DNA of 64,000 nucleotides, from the NCBI GenBank assembly GCA_022818135.1, contig JAFMSR010000018.1, forward strand, positions 3,744,331-3,808,330. The letters run 5' to 3'. The stretch comes from Saxidomus purpurata. Lineage: Eukaryota > Mollusca > Bivalvia > Venerida > Veneridae. This document shows, in pieces, positions 21,650 through 33,099 of the stretch. The notes beneath the pieces are model-generated. The model was given only the letters and a program-made list of their open reading frames with translations. It did not search any database and was not told the DNA's origin. Position 1 is the first letter of the stretch. Each line of letters opens with the position of its first letter. Both the position numbers and the translations under genes were made by a program.

Positions 21650-24040
21650 AGTATCATCCCCGCTTCTCATACTCTGTCCCGTGTCACCTGCACTCAATAC
21701 AATTCTACTTATAGTGCTCCCAATCTTTGATTACGCCCTCATTCACATGAACTCAGCCCTCAGCCCTGTGCCCTAAGCAATGAAAACACCGTTTGTAGAA
21801 GTAACATCCCCGCCTGAAGGAGTTAGCCCCGTGTCCCCTACTATCAATACACTTCTTGTAACAGTGATTTCTAGTTTTCAGACCACCTCTATGTGTCCCA
21901 ACATTAAATGAAACTCAGCCCCGTGTCCTGTAGTGTCATTGCAACCCTGGTGAAAACGTTAAAAGTATAACCATCCCTGCCTCACTCACTCAGTCCGGTT
22001 TCTCCTGCTAGCAGTACAGCATTTCTTACACTAATCTCTAAATTTCATACCACCCTTTTGTGTCCCCGCGTTCACATAAAGTCAGCCCCGTTTTCAGTAG
22101 TATCATTGCAGCCCTGGTAAAACCGTTAAAAGTAGAACCATCCCCGCCTCCCTAACTCAGCCCCGTGTCCTGTAGCATCATTGCAGCCCTGGTAAAAGCG
22201 TTAAAAGTAGAACCACCCCCGCCTCACTAACTCAGCCCCGTTTCCCCTGCTAGCAATACAGCATTTCTTACACTAATCTCTAAATTTCATACCACCCTTT
22301 TGTGTCCCCGCGTTCACATAAAGTCAGCCCCGTTTTTAGTAGTATCATTGCAGCTCTGCTAAAAGCGTTAAAAGTAGAACCACCCCCGCCTCACTAACTC
22401 AGCCCCGTGTCCCCTGCTATCAATACAGCACTTCTTACACTACTCTCTAACTTTAATACCATCCTTTTGTGTCCCCGCATTCACATAAACTAAGACTCTT
22501 GTCCTATAGTATCATTGCAGTCCTGGTAAAAGCGTTAAAAGTAGAACCATCCCCGCCTCACTCACTCAGCCCCGTGTCCCCTGCTATCAATACAGCACTT
22601 GTTACACCACTCTCTAACTTTCATACGACCCTTTTGAGTCCCCGCATTCACATAAACTCAGCCCGGTTTCCTGAAGCATCATTGCAGCCCTGGTAAAAGC
22701 GTTAAAAGTAGAACCATCCCCGCCTCACTCACTCAGCCCCGTGTCCCCTGCTATCAATACAGCACTTCTCACACTACTGTCTAACTTTCATACCACCCTT
22801 TTGTGTCCCCGCGTTCACATAAACTCAGACTCTTGTCCTAAATTATCATTGCAGCCCTGGTAAAAGCGTTAAAAGTAGAACCATCCCCGCCTCACTCACT
22901 CAGCCCCGTGTCCCCTGCTATCAATACAGCACTTCTCACACTACTGTCTAACTTTCATACTATCCTTTTGTGTCCCTGTGTTCACATAAATTCAGCCCCG
23001 TGTCATGTAGTATCATTGCAGCGCTGGTAAAACCGTTTAAAGTAGAACCACCCCCGCCTCACTCACTCAGCCCCGTGTCCCCTGCTATCAATACAGCACT
23101 TCTTACACTACTCTCTAACTTTCATACACCACCCTTTTGTGTCCCCGCGTTCACCTAAACTCAGCACCGTGTCCTGTAGTATCACTGCAGCTCTGATAAA
23201 AGCGTTAAAAGTAGAACCATCCCCGCCTCACTAACTCAGCCCCGTGTCCGCTGCTATCAATACAGCACTTCTTACACTACTCTCTAACTTTCATACCACA
23301 TTTGCGTGTCCCCGCGTTCACATAAACTCAGCACCGTGTCTTGTAGAATCATTGCAGCCCTGGTAAAACCGTTAAAAGTACAACCACCCCCGCCTCACTC
23401 ACTCAGCCCCGTGTCCCCTGCTATCAATACAGCACTTCTTACACTACTCTCTAACTTTCATACCACCCTTCTGTGTCCCTGCGTTCACATAAACTCAGCC
23501 CCGTGTCTTGTAGTATCATTGCAGCCCTGGTTAAACCGTTAAAAGTAGAACCATCCCCGACTCACTAAGTCAGCCCCGTGTCCCCTGCTATCAATACAGC
23601 ACTTCTTACACTACTCTCTAACTTTCATACCACTTTTGTGTGTCTCCGCGTTCACATAAACTCAGTCCCGTGTCCTGTAGTATCATTGCAGCGCTGGTAA
23701 AACCGTTAAAAGTAGAACCATCCCCGCCTCACTCGCTCAGCCCCGTGTCCACTGCCATCAATACAGCAGTTCTTACACTACTCTCTAACTTTCATACGTA
23801 CCTTTTATGTCCCCGCGTTCACCTAAACTCACACTCGTGTCCTGTAGTATCATTGCAGCGCTGGTAAAACCGTTAAAAGTAGAACCATCCCCGCCTCACT
23901 CGCTCAGCCCCGTGTCCACTGCCATCAATACAGCACTTCTTACACTACTCTCTAACTTTCATACCTACCTTTTGTGTCCCCGCGTTCACCTAAACTCACA
24001 CTCGTGTCCTGTAGTATCATTGCAGCACTTATAACCCGTA
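21650..24040 (+). repeat. Array D, left arm (about 167-bp units)
   Basis: About 13 copies. Landmarks in each: CCCCGCGTTCACATAAACTC, TAGTATCATTGCAGCCCTGG, AAAAGTAGAACC, CCCCTGCTATCAATACAGCA. The AAAAGTAGAACC landmarks at 22538, 22706, 22873, 23040, 23207, 23376 and 23543 give spacings of 167-169. Because 167 is not a multiple of three, each unit opens its own short spurious frame. Confidence 0.93.
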
Positions 24041-25060
24041 CCTTCACCTATCAGCCCCGTGATGTTAGCCCCGCAGCACCTAGTTACCCCGTATCCTCGT
24101 TAAGTTAGCCCACAAGCACCTAGTTATCCAATCCCCCGTGAAACTTGCCCCGTTGCACCTAGATACCCCGCAGCCCTGTCAAGTTAGCCCCGAAGCATTT
24201 AGTAACCCCGTAGCCCCTCGAAGTTAGCCCCGTAACACATACATACCCCGCAGCCCCGTCAGGTTAGCCCTGTAGCACCTAGGGTTAGTGTCCCATGGTA
24301 TAAAAACACTTCTTGTTACACACATTTCAAGTTTGCAGACCACCTGCGCGTGTCCACGCATTCACATAAATTAAGCCCCGTGTCATTGCAGCCCTGGTAA
24401 AACCGTTTCAATTAGTATCATCCCCGCCTCACGAACTCAGCCCCCTGTTCCCTGCTATCAAAACTGTACTTCTTACACTACCATATTTTTCATAACACCC
24501 TTTTGTGTTCATGCGTTCACATAAACTCAGCCCCGTGTCCTTTAGTATCATTACAGCACTTATTCCCCAGTTTCTTATTATCCCCGCTTCCATGACTCAG
24601 CCCCATGTCCCGACTCTCAAAACATTTCTTCTAACATCGCTATCCAGCGTTCATACCATTCTTTTGTGTTCCGCATTCACCGGAAATCAGGCTCGTGCCT
24701 TCCTGTAACAATGCCATGTTTATATAAATATCATCCTCGCCTTACATGTTCTGCCCCTCCCCTCCAATCAAAACGGTATTTCTTACAGTTCTCCTTAGCA
24801 TCCCCGCCCTTGCCCCATGCCCTCAATATTGTACTTCTTACAGTGTTCCCTACCTTTCATGCCGCACATTTGTGTCCCCACCTTCATATTTTCAAAGCCT
24901 CGTGTCCTCTGGTATCATTGCATAAGTGATAACCCCGTATATCTTCACAGCCCCGTTGCACCTAATTAACATGCGCCCCGTGAAGTTAACCCCGTAGCAC
25001 ATAGTTACCCCACAGCCCCCTAAAGTTAACCCCATAACACAGCCCCGTATTACGTCAACA
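24041..25060 (+). repeat. Decaying C-like and D-like repeats near the palindrome axis
   Basis: C-like units at 24041-24290 and 24945-25055 (CCCCGTGAAGTTAACCCCGT) flank D-like material at 24300-24940. Weak D-like phrases (CCCCTGCTATCAATGCAG at about 25845) persist to about 25890. Confidence 0.7.
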
Positions 25061-26898
25061 GTCCGTCCGTCGAAGTACCAAAATAGTGCCCATGGCAAGA
25101 TCACTCCCCGCAATATCCATTTAACCCCATGTACTAGGCCCATGATTAACACAGCCCAAGGTAATTTCACCTTCGAAATTTTATCTGCAGCCGCATGACC
25201 TCAGACACGTGTCGACACGTGTCAACGCAGCCCTCGTGATAACGCCTTGAAAGTATCCCACATGACAATGATGCCCAAGTATAAATGGAACCCTTGGTAA
25301 TATCGCTTCCTTTTATATCCATGCAACTCTCATTTACTATTAGTTTATACTAATGATTTTTAGGTCGATTGTGAAATAAGTTATCAAACTGATATTTTTC
25401 ACTCTCGACACCTCATTCATAATTGTATCCATCGCCGTTAGGGTATGACAGAAAATGGCCAGTTTCCCTTTTAATGCTGAGCGCCAAGCAGGGAGGTACT
25501 AGTACCATTTCTTACGTCGTTGGTATGACGCGGCCATGGAGCGAACCCATGACCTCCCGCACTCGAAGCGGACGCTCTACCACTAGGCTATCGAGGCGGT
25601 TCAGTAAGATACTGAACCGCAGTATGAACACAGCCCCGCGTTAACTAAGCTCCGGAGAAATCCGTTCAGGCCACTGAATAAATTTATACGCCTACTTATA
25701 GGAAACCAAAGCAGTGGTGGTTTCATCTCCAATATTAGTTCCCCCCAAATCTGCATGTAACACAACCCCATATTCTTTAGTACAAATGCAACTCTGGTAA
25801 CAAAGTTTCTATAAGAATCTTCACAAGCTCACGGAATCAGCTGTGTCCCCTGCTATCAATGCAGACCTTGTAATACCATTTGTAGTGTGATAATGAAATA
25901 TTTATTAAATTAGTACAAATGTACATGTTTGTTTTCGTGAAAAAGAAGTGATAAACAGTTATGAAACCGGTGTACGTCTCAAAGTATCAACACAACCGTT
26001 GTTAGACAGCTTTCCTCAATTTTCAACCAACCAAATTAAAATAATGTAACTCAGCTTCCTGTACTTGGTATCAATGGAGCGCTTTACTATTTAAACGTAT
26101 TATTCCCACGGGAGAATGAACTAACGCATACGCAGTTTGTGTACGTGTAACTCAACCAGAACACCGTTACTGTAAAACTCAATCCTGGCGAATTTGACCG
26201 GTGCCCTTTGCTATGAGAAAAGCTTAGGTAGTATTGCTTCCTTAGTATTTCCGCATCCCCAACGTTGTATCTTTTCAGGTAAATCGTGCATAATTGATAA
26301 TGAATATATGAAGCTGTTATGCATTACATAAATGTCGTTTTTGAAGTTTGGCCATAACTTTCTTTTACTCGGTACGCTTTCAAATCATTTCGAAATATAG
26401 GAAGGGTGCTGTGCATATTTCTTTTTAAATAAATTCAGCTATTTTATGAATGTAACTGTGGGAAATTCACAAAAGAAGTTACTGACTGAAAATAATAGAA
26501 ATTGGTCTTTACAAAGATACTTGGGTATTTATGAAAAGCAATTAATAACTTTCCAGAAAACACTTTATTCCTTTCACAGTTACAAAACAGTGTCCCTTTT
26601 CCAGCTGTTTCACTATTGGCAGTACTGGTATGTGCCTGAAAAATAAATATTAACTATCCTTCTTAATACGCTTATGTCCCTATGTTAATTTTAAACAACT
26701 TGACAACTGACATGTCAATACAGAATTGTGCTGTTTGGTACCTTGTTGTATGCTGAAATTTCCAGTTCCAGATATCCCTGGTATAGACACATCCCCATTA
26801 AACATACAACGCCAATCAATTTATAAATCACAGTTTCCTTGAACAATAAGCCTTTCAAATTAAGTCAAAAGATTTAGTACAGATAACTAAAATGCTAT
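25061..26898. other. Central region of the palindrome
   Basis: Not mirrored. Contains one SINE (25430-25617), remnants of D repeats, and AT-rich sequence. The open frame 26446-26646 has no recognisable feature. No transposase or other enzyme motif was found. Confidence 0.5.
25430..25617 (-). mobile_element. tRNA-derived SINE
   Basis: Minus-strand head with box A (TAGCCTAGTGGTAGAGCGTC) and box B (GGGTTCGCTCC). The body contains CTTGGCGCTCAGCATTAAAA, related to the SINE at 10425-10660. Confidence 0.8.
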
Positions 26899-27200
26899 AG
26901 GGCTAATTTGACGGGGCTGCGGGGTATCTACGTGCTACGGGGCTAGCTTCAAGGGGCTGCGGGGTAACTATGTGCTACGGGCCTTTCGTCACGGGGCTGC
27001 GGAGCAACTAGGTGTTACGGGGCGAACAGAGGGATGCGGGGTATCTAAATGGCACCGGGCTAACTTGACAGGGCTTCGGGGTAACTATGTGCTCCAGGCC
27101 TTACTTCACGGGGATGTGGTATAGCTAGGTGCTTTGGGACTAACTTCACAAGGATACGGGGTAAGAAGGTGCTGCGGGGCTAACATCACGGGGCTGATAC
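26899..27200 (-). repeat. C-like array, right arm inner part
   Basis: About seven degenerate units of the complement (ACGGGGCTGCGGGGTAACTA). Confidence 0.85.
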
Positions 27201-28145
27201 GTAAAGATACGGGATATAAGTGCTGCAATGATACTACAGGACACGAGTCTGAGTTAATGTGAACGCGGGGACACAAAAGGGTGGTATGATAGTTAGGGAG
27301 TAGTGTACGAATTCCTGTAATGATAGCAGGGGACACGGGGCTGAGTGTGTGAGGCGGGGATCGTTCTACTTTTAACGGTTTTACCAGGGCCGCAATGACA
27401 CTACAGGAAACCGGGCTGAGTTAATGTGAATGCTATGACACAAAACGGTGGTATCAAATTTAGAGAGTAGTGTAAGAAGTGCTGTATTTATAGCAGGGGA
27501 CACGGGGCTGAGTTACTGAGGCGGGGATGGATCTACTTTAAACGGTTACACAAGGGCTGCAATGATACTGTAGGACACGGGGCTGAGTTTAAGTGAATAC
27601 GGGGATACAAAAGGGTCGCATGAAAGTTAAAGAGTAGTGTAAGAAGTCCTGTAATTAGAGCAGGGGACACGGGGCTGAGTTAGTGAGGCGGGGATGTTTC
27701 TACTTTTAACGGTTTTACCAGGGATACAATGATACTACAGGACACGGGGGTGAGTTTATGTGAACGCAGGGGCACAAAAGTGTGGTATGAAATTTAGAGA
27801 GTAGTGTAAGAAGTGCTGTATTGATAGCAGGGGAAACGGGGCTGAGTTTCTGAGGCGGGGATGGTTCTACTTAAAACGATTTTACCAGGGCTGCAATTAT
27901 ACTACAGGACACGGGGCACATAGAGGTGGTCTGAAAACTAGAAATCACTGTTACAGGAAGTGTATTGATAGCAGGGGACACGGGGCTAACTCATTCAGGC
28001 GGGGATGCTACTTCTACAAACGGTGTTTTCAGTGCTTAGGGCACAGGGCTGAGGGCTGAGTTCATGTAAATCAAAGATTGGTAGCACTATAAGTAGAACT
28101 GTATTGAGTGCAGGGGACACGGGACAGAGTATGTGAAGCGGGGAT
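27200..28145 (-). repeat. Array D, right arm
   Basis: About five inverted copies of the 167-bp unit (GGACACGGGGCTGAGTTAAT, CTACTTTTAACGGTTTTACC). Clearly fewer units than in the left arm. Confidence 0.9.
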
Positions 28146-28149
28146 GATA

Positions 28150-28420
28150 CTTATATCAACAATTTCACCAGGGTTGCATTGATACTAGAGGGCACGGGAC
28201 TGAGAAAATAGAACTGGTGATATATGAGAAGGTACGGTTGTGACCCCAGTGGGGTTCTAACCCGAAACCTCCAGTATAAGCAACAGACATCTTTACCCAT
28301 CAACACCACTGCGTTTGTTCGTTGTCCTGTGGTGATGTATGCATAGGTTAATTCAAGCGGTACTTTCAGGAAACCATATGCCACGAGGCATGTTGAGACA
28401 TGGTAGCATAGGGATAACAT
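28150..28420 (-). mobile_element. tRNA-SINE-like unit, right arm copy
   Basis: Inverted copy of 21408-21640 at the mirrored place between D and C; it keeps GGGTTAGAACCCC and the flanking sequence with few changes. Confidence 0.45.
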
Positions 28421-28715
28421 GGCGGGACTGCGGGGTAACTAAGTGCTGCGGGGCTAACTTCACGGGGATGCGGGGTAACTAGGTGCTACGGGGCTGACTT
28501 CACGGGGATGCGGGGTAACTAGGTGCTACGGGGCTAACTTCACGGGGATGCGGGGTAACTAGGTGCCACAGGGCTGACTTCACGGGGATGCGGGGTAACT
28601 AGGTTCTGCGGGGCTAACTTCACGGGGATGCGGGGTAACTAGGTGCTGCGGGGCTAACTTCACGGGGCTGTAGGATAAATGGGGCTGCGGGGCTAACTTC
28701 ATTCTCGTGCTATAT
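28420..28715 (-). repeat. Array C, right arm (40-bp units)
   Basis: About six units of GGGGCTAACTTCACGGGGAT type, ending in AACTTCATTCTCGT, the mirror of the left-arm entry at 21100. Confidence 0.93.
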
Positions 28716-29154
28716 AGAGCGTTTAACACCTACAACACAAAATGTAAGTGTAGCATTTTTAAATGTGCTAAGTACATATATTATTAGTTTCTTATATGAG
28801 CATATGGTTCACATCAAAATATTCTTCAATGAGGGTAACTGCTTTGGCGGGAACGAGGCTCTGTCGAGTTCTCTCGAAACAATTACCCGAGGTGACTGAT
28901 ATTTCCATCTGATATTTCCATCTGAACCAACTATATCATAGTAGAAACTATTTCTGGCATACCGTATTGCACTTTATAATTGATATTTAAATACAAACTT
29001 ATCGAAATGATGCCTTTAATATGAAAACAAACGTTCTTCAGATGCTGAGTTTGGAAAAGTGACGTCACATTGAATTTTTCAATGAAGAGAGACGCATATT
29101 TTCGATCTAGTGCTTAAGTCTCCATACACCTTTTACTCACCACGTATTAATTAA
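28716..29154. other. Spacer inside the right arm
   Basis: AT-rich; contains a small direct duplication at 28905-28925 (TGATATTTCCATC twice). No exon seen. Confidence 0.4.
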
Positions 29155-31025
29155 AGCGGGCCGCAATAAGATATAAAATATCAAAATCAAAGGGCGTGTA
29201 TTTATTGTTTCTACGCATAATTCGTATTTCTGTCGTATTTTCAAAAAAACATTTCATTCAATATAGCAAACATCTTAAACTTTGAAGTTTCGCCTGCTAA
29301 TGAACTGCTGGTCTGCTGGTCTGCTGAGCTGCTGGTCTGCTGAGCTGCTAGTCTGCTGAGCTGCTGGTCTGCTGAGTTACTGTGCTGCTGGCAGCGAAAA
29401 GTCTGCTTGCAACGAAAACTCTTCAAGTAACGTAAACTTATGAATATAAGATATAAAATATCAAAATGTATATTAATTGTATCTACGCATAATTCGTGCT
29501 TCTGTCGTATTTTAAACATCAATTTCATTCCATAAAGCACAATCTTAAACTTTGAAGTTTCGGCTGCTGATCTGCTGATTTGCTGAGCTGCTGGTCTGCT
29601 GAGCTGCTGAGCTGCTGAGCTGCTAGTCTGCTGAGCTGCTGGTCTGCTGAGCTGCTGGTCTGCCGAGCTGCTGGTCTGACGAGTTGCTGAGCTGCTGGTC
29701 TGCTAGCAGCAAAAAGTCTGCTTGCAACGAAAAACGTAAACTTATGAATATAAGATATAAAATATCAAAATGAAAGGGCGTGTATTTATTGTTTCTACGC
29801 ATAATTCGTGCTTCTGTCGTATTTTTGAAAAAAAAAACAAAACATTTTTATTCAATATAGCACAATATTAAACTTTGAAGTTTAGGCTGCTGAGCTGCTG
29901 AGCTGCTGGTCTGCTGGTCTGCTGAGCTGCTGATCTGCTGGTCTGCTGAGCTGCTGAGTTGCTGGGCTGCTGGCAGCGAAAAGTCTGCTTGCATCGAAAA
30001 CTCTTCAAGTAACGGAAACAAATGAATACGAGTATAAGATATAAAATATCAAAATTTGTATTAATTGTACCTACGCATAATCGTAATACGTAAATTTATG
30101 AATATAAGATATAAAATATCAAAATGAAAGGGCGTGAATTTACATTGTATTGTTTCTACGCATAATTCGTGCTTCTTTCGTATTTTTGAAAAAAAAACAA
30201 AACATTTCATTCAATATAGCACAATATTAAACTTTGAAGTTTCGGCTGCTGAACTGCTGGTCTGCTGGTCTGCTGAGCTGCTGGTCTGATGAGCTGCTGA
30301 TCTGCTGGTTTGCTAAGCTGCTGGTCTGCTGGTCTGCTGAGTTGCTGGGCTGCTGGCAGCGAAAAGTCTGCTTGCATCAAAAACTCTTCAAGTAACGGAA
30401 ACAAATGAATACTGGTATAAGATATAAAATATAAAAAGTATATTAATTGTATCTACGCATAATTTGTGCTTCTGTCGTATTTTAAACATCCATTTCATTC
30501 AATATAGCACAATCTTAAACTTTTAAGTTTCGGCTGCTGAGCTGCTGAGTTGCTAGTCTGCTGATCTGCTGGTCTGCTGAGCTGCTGGTGTGCTGAGCGG
30601 CTGGTCTGCTGAGTTGCTGGGCTGCTGGCAGCGAAAAGTCTGCTTGCAACGAAAACTCTTCAAGTAACGTAAACTTATGAATATAAGATATAAAATATCA
30701 AAATGAAAGGGCGTGTATTTATTGTTTCTACGAATAATTCGTGCTTCTGTCGTATTTTTGAAAAAATACAACATTTTATTCAATATAGCACAATATTAAA
30801 CTTTGAAGTTTCGGCTGCTGAACAGCTGGTCTGCTGGTCTGCTGAGCTGCTGGTCTGCTGAGCTGCTGAGTTGTTGGGCTGCTGTCAGCGAAAAGTCTGC
30901 TTGCAGCGAAAACTCTTCAAGTAACGGAAACTAATGAAAACCGGTAAAAGAATGAAATGGCGTGTATATTAATTGTATCTACGCATAATTCGTGCTTCTG
31001 TCGTATTTTAAACATACATTTCATT
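29155..31025 (-). repeat. Array B, right arm
   Basis: Six to seven inverted composite units (GCTGGTCTGCTGAGCTGCTG minisatellite plus the conserved ATATCAAAATGAAAGGGCGT segment). Shorter than the left array and without the MITE insertion. Confidence 0.91.
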
Positions 31026-31026
31026 C

Positions 31027-31431
31027 AATATAGCTAAGTTCACGCTGCTAGGCTGCTAAGCTGCCAGTCTGCCAAGTTCTCGCTGCAAGGCTGCTAAGCT
31101 GCCAGCCAGTCTGCCAAGTTCACGCTGCTACGCTGCCAGTCTGCCAAGTTCACGCTGCTACGCTGCCAGTCTGCCAAGTTCACGCTGCTAAGCTGCTACG
31201 CTGCCTGTCTGCCAAGTTCACACTGCTACACTGCCAGTCTGCCAAGTTCACGCTGCTACGCTGTCAGTCTGCCAAGTTCACGCTGCCAGTCTGCTAGTCT
31301 GCCAAGTTCACGCTGCTAGGCTGCTACGCTGCCAGTCTGCCAAGTTCACGCTGCTACACTGCCAGTCTGCCAGTCTGCCAACTTCACGCTGCTACACTGC
31401 TACGCTGCCAGTCTGCCAACTTCACGAACAT
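31027..31431 (-). repeat. Array A, right arm
   Basis: About eleven inverted units of CTGCCAAGTTCACGCTGCTA type, ending in CCAACTTCACGAACAT, the mirror of 15188. Confidence 0.93.
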
Positions 31432-31447
31432 TTGATTAATCATAATT

Positions 31448-31791
31448 TTATTATTCAACTTTACAATATTGGCTAAAAAACAAGAATATAAATGTTCTTG
31501 TAACAATAACAATTTTATTTGTATTTAAATTAATTTAGTAAAATAAGATATCAGCAGGGGTCTAAAAAACAAAATGGCGTCGTTAAAAAATCTAACGGAA
31601 GTGACTTCTCCGTATTGGCCCTCTCTTTTAAACCAATCAGACTGCTTGAACTCACATATTGGCCCTGTTTTCTCGTATTGACCCTGCTTTTCTCATATTG
31701 GCTCAGTTATGCTTTGTATTAGCTCTACCTGTTTCATATCATGTGCGCAATTGATTAATACAGTGTGTAATATTGTAAAGTTGAATAATAA
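31448..31791. repeat. Inverted repeat at the right end of the palindrome
   Basis: TTATTATTCAACTTTACAAT plus ATT (31448-31470) is repeated inverted at 31769-31791. Between them are several ATATTGGCCC / CGTATTGACCC motifs, the same type as in the loop of the left hairpin at 15100-15187. Confidence 0.85.
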
Positions 31792-31797
31792 TGATTG

Positions 31798-32779
31798 TTT
31801 CACTGATTAGCGAGAAAAACAGGTGTTATATAATTTGTATGACTAATATCATTATATCTAAATTCTTGTTTTAAGTTAAATTTATTCCAAATGACGTTGA
31901 AAGACAGGAAAATAAATAATACATATCGTCTCATTTTATACAATTGTAAATTAGGATTGCACTTTCATATCTTGGGAGAGCTTCATTATTTAGTTTCGTG
32001 TTTCTTTTTCAGCTTTCCGTGTCTCAGAACAGTGTATATGTACATGTCTATGCTAGTGTTATTCACTGTTAAGTTATCATGGCAGAAGATAATGTTATTC
32101 AGAATTACATTCTTTTATTTGTGTTTATTGAAGGTTCTATAACCTTTCAACTTTCCTTTGCATCTCTTTGTTAAACTAAACAAAGTCAGAATGGAGCGTC
32201 GAAAATATCTTGATACCTTTCTTGTCCGAATATAATACCTGTACTAAAAGTACGGAACGTTCATGCGCTCAGAATAAGTGTCTCTTTAATCAGAAACGGC
32301 TGTCCCATGGGAAAAGGGCGGCATTTTAATAAACAAGCACATTACGTTTGATTTACATAACACAAAACAAGGCGGGAAACATGTCATAATATCGAACTCT
32401 TAAAACCAGCAGTATAAGCACCATGAAATTTGAAGATAAACTAGAGCCCATTCTGTATTCATTACGTTTGAGATTTTTGAACGCTTGCATAATTGTGAAG
32501 AATTTGATGATTATCATCCGTGTAGAATAAGCAATTTTATTCAGTTTACATCATTAATATTTACAATAGTAATAACAAAACGATTGCATTCGAAAAAATA
32601 TAAACGGATATCACCTTTGAGAGTCAATGAGTAAACATTTTATGTGTTGTTACCCAGTTATCACGTTACACAATATATATAATGAAACAACTTTTATTTT
32701 ATATAATGAGCAGTATGCCAAGAAAAGTGACAAGTCAGAAAGAAAACGGTTTCCATGTGACCATACAAAAATAATATTT
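31798..32779. other. Non-coding stretch
   Basis: AT-rich; short open frames at 31891-32142 and 32627-32839 have no recognisable features. Confidence 0.4.
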
Positions 32780-32861
32780 GAGCTTTCTTTCAACGGGATC
32801 TTTGAAATTCAATGTGAGAAAGGAGTAATACAGACCTGAGGAAAGAACTTTGAAAGGGGTC

Positions 32862-32868
32862 ATGGCAG
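32862..32868 (+). CDS. Candidate micro first coding exon (Met-Ala plus a split codon), copy 2
   Basis: ATGGCAG followed by GTAATG, a good donor. Phase 1 fits the acceptor at 34730, 1.86 kb downstream, so this copy is the most likely start of the longer DEG/ENaC isoform. Upstream sequence (TTTGAAATTCAATGTGAGAA) is shared with the copies at 14.36 and 33.04 kb and would be 5' UTR. Confidence 0.45.
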
Positions 32869-33036
32869 GTAATGTTATCAAAATATTTGCGTTTTTAAAT
32901 ATTCTTCATACGGGTGTTTAATGGTTAGTTATTAATCCCATACAACTATTTTTTAAGATTGATTTAAACAGGATCTTTGGGATTCAATGTTAGAAAGGAA
33001 TAATGTTGACGAAAGCGTAGAACATTGAAAAGAGTC

Positions 33037-33043
33037 ATGGCAG
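33037..33043 (+). pseudogene. Third copy of the micro first exon, donor lost
   Basis: ATGGCAG is kept, but the next bases are GAAATT instead of GTAAT, so the splice donor is destroyed. It lies 175 bases after copy 2 and shares the upstream block GGATCTTTGGGATTCAATGT. Confidence 0.45.
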
Positions 33044-33099
33044 GAAATTTTATAAAACTATTTTCGTTTTAATGCAATATTTTTTTTGTTTGGGTGTGG

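Larger units (their letters stand above)
15100..31797. repeat. Giant imperfect palindrome of nested tandem arrays
   Basis: Left arm order: array A (15188-15545), B (15545-18420 and 19620-19935), C (21100-21400), SINE-like unit (21408-21640), D (21650-24040), C-like (24041-24290), D-like (24300-24950). Right arm, reverse-complemented, reads the same from outside in: A (31431-31027), B (31025-29155), C (28715-28420), SINE-like unit (28420-28150), D (28145-27200), C-like (27200-26899). The outermost shared bases are ATGTTCGTGAAGTTGGCAG at 15188 and its complement ending at 31431. Arms differ by many substitutions and copy-number changes, so this is not an assembly mirror. The arm architecture resembles foldback transposons; no transposase was found inside. 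Confidence 0.82.

Noticed and set aside
22469..24034. Series of similar open frames of about 75 codons in array D
   Set aside because: The 167-bp unit is not a multiple of three; each frame is confined to its own repeat unit and arises from repetition.
15188..31431. Palindrome as an assembly artefact (mirror misassembly)
   Set aside because: Arms differ in array copy number, many substitutions and a MITE insertion; an artefact would give near-identical arms.
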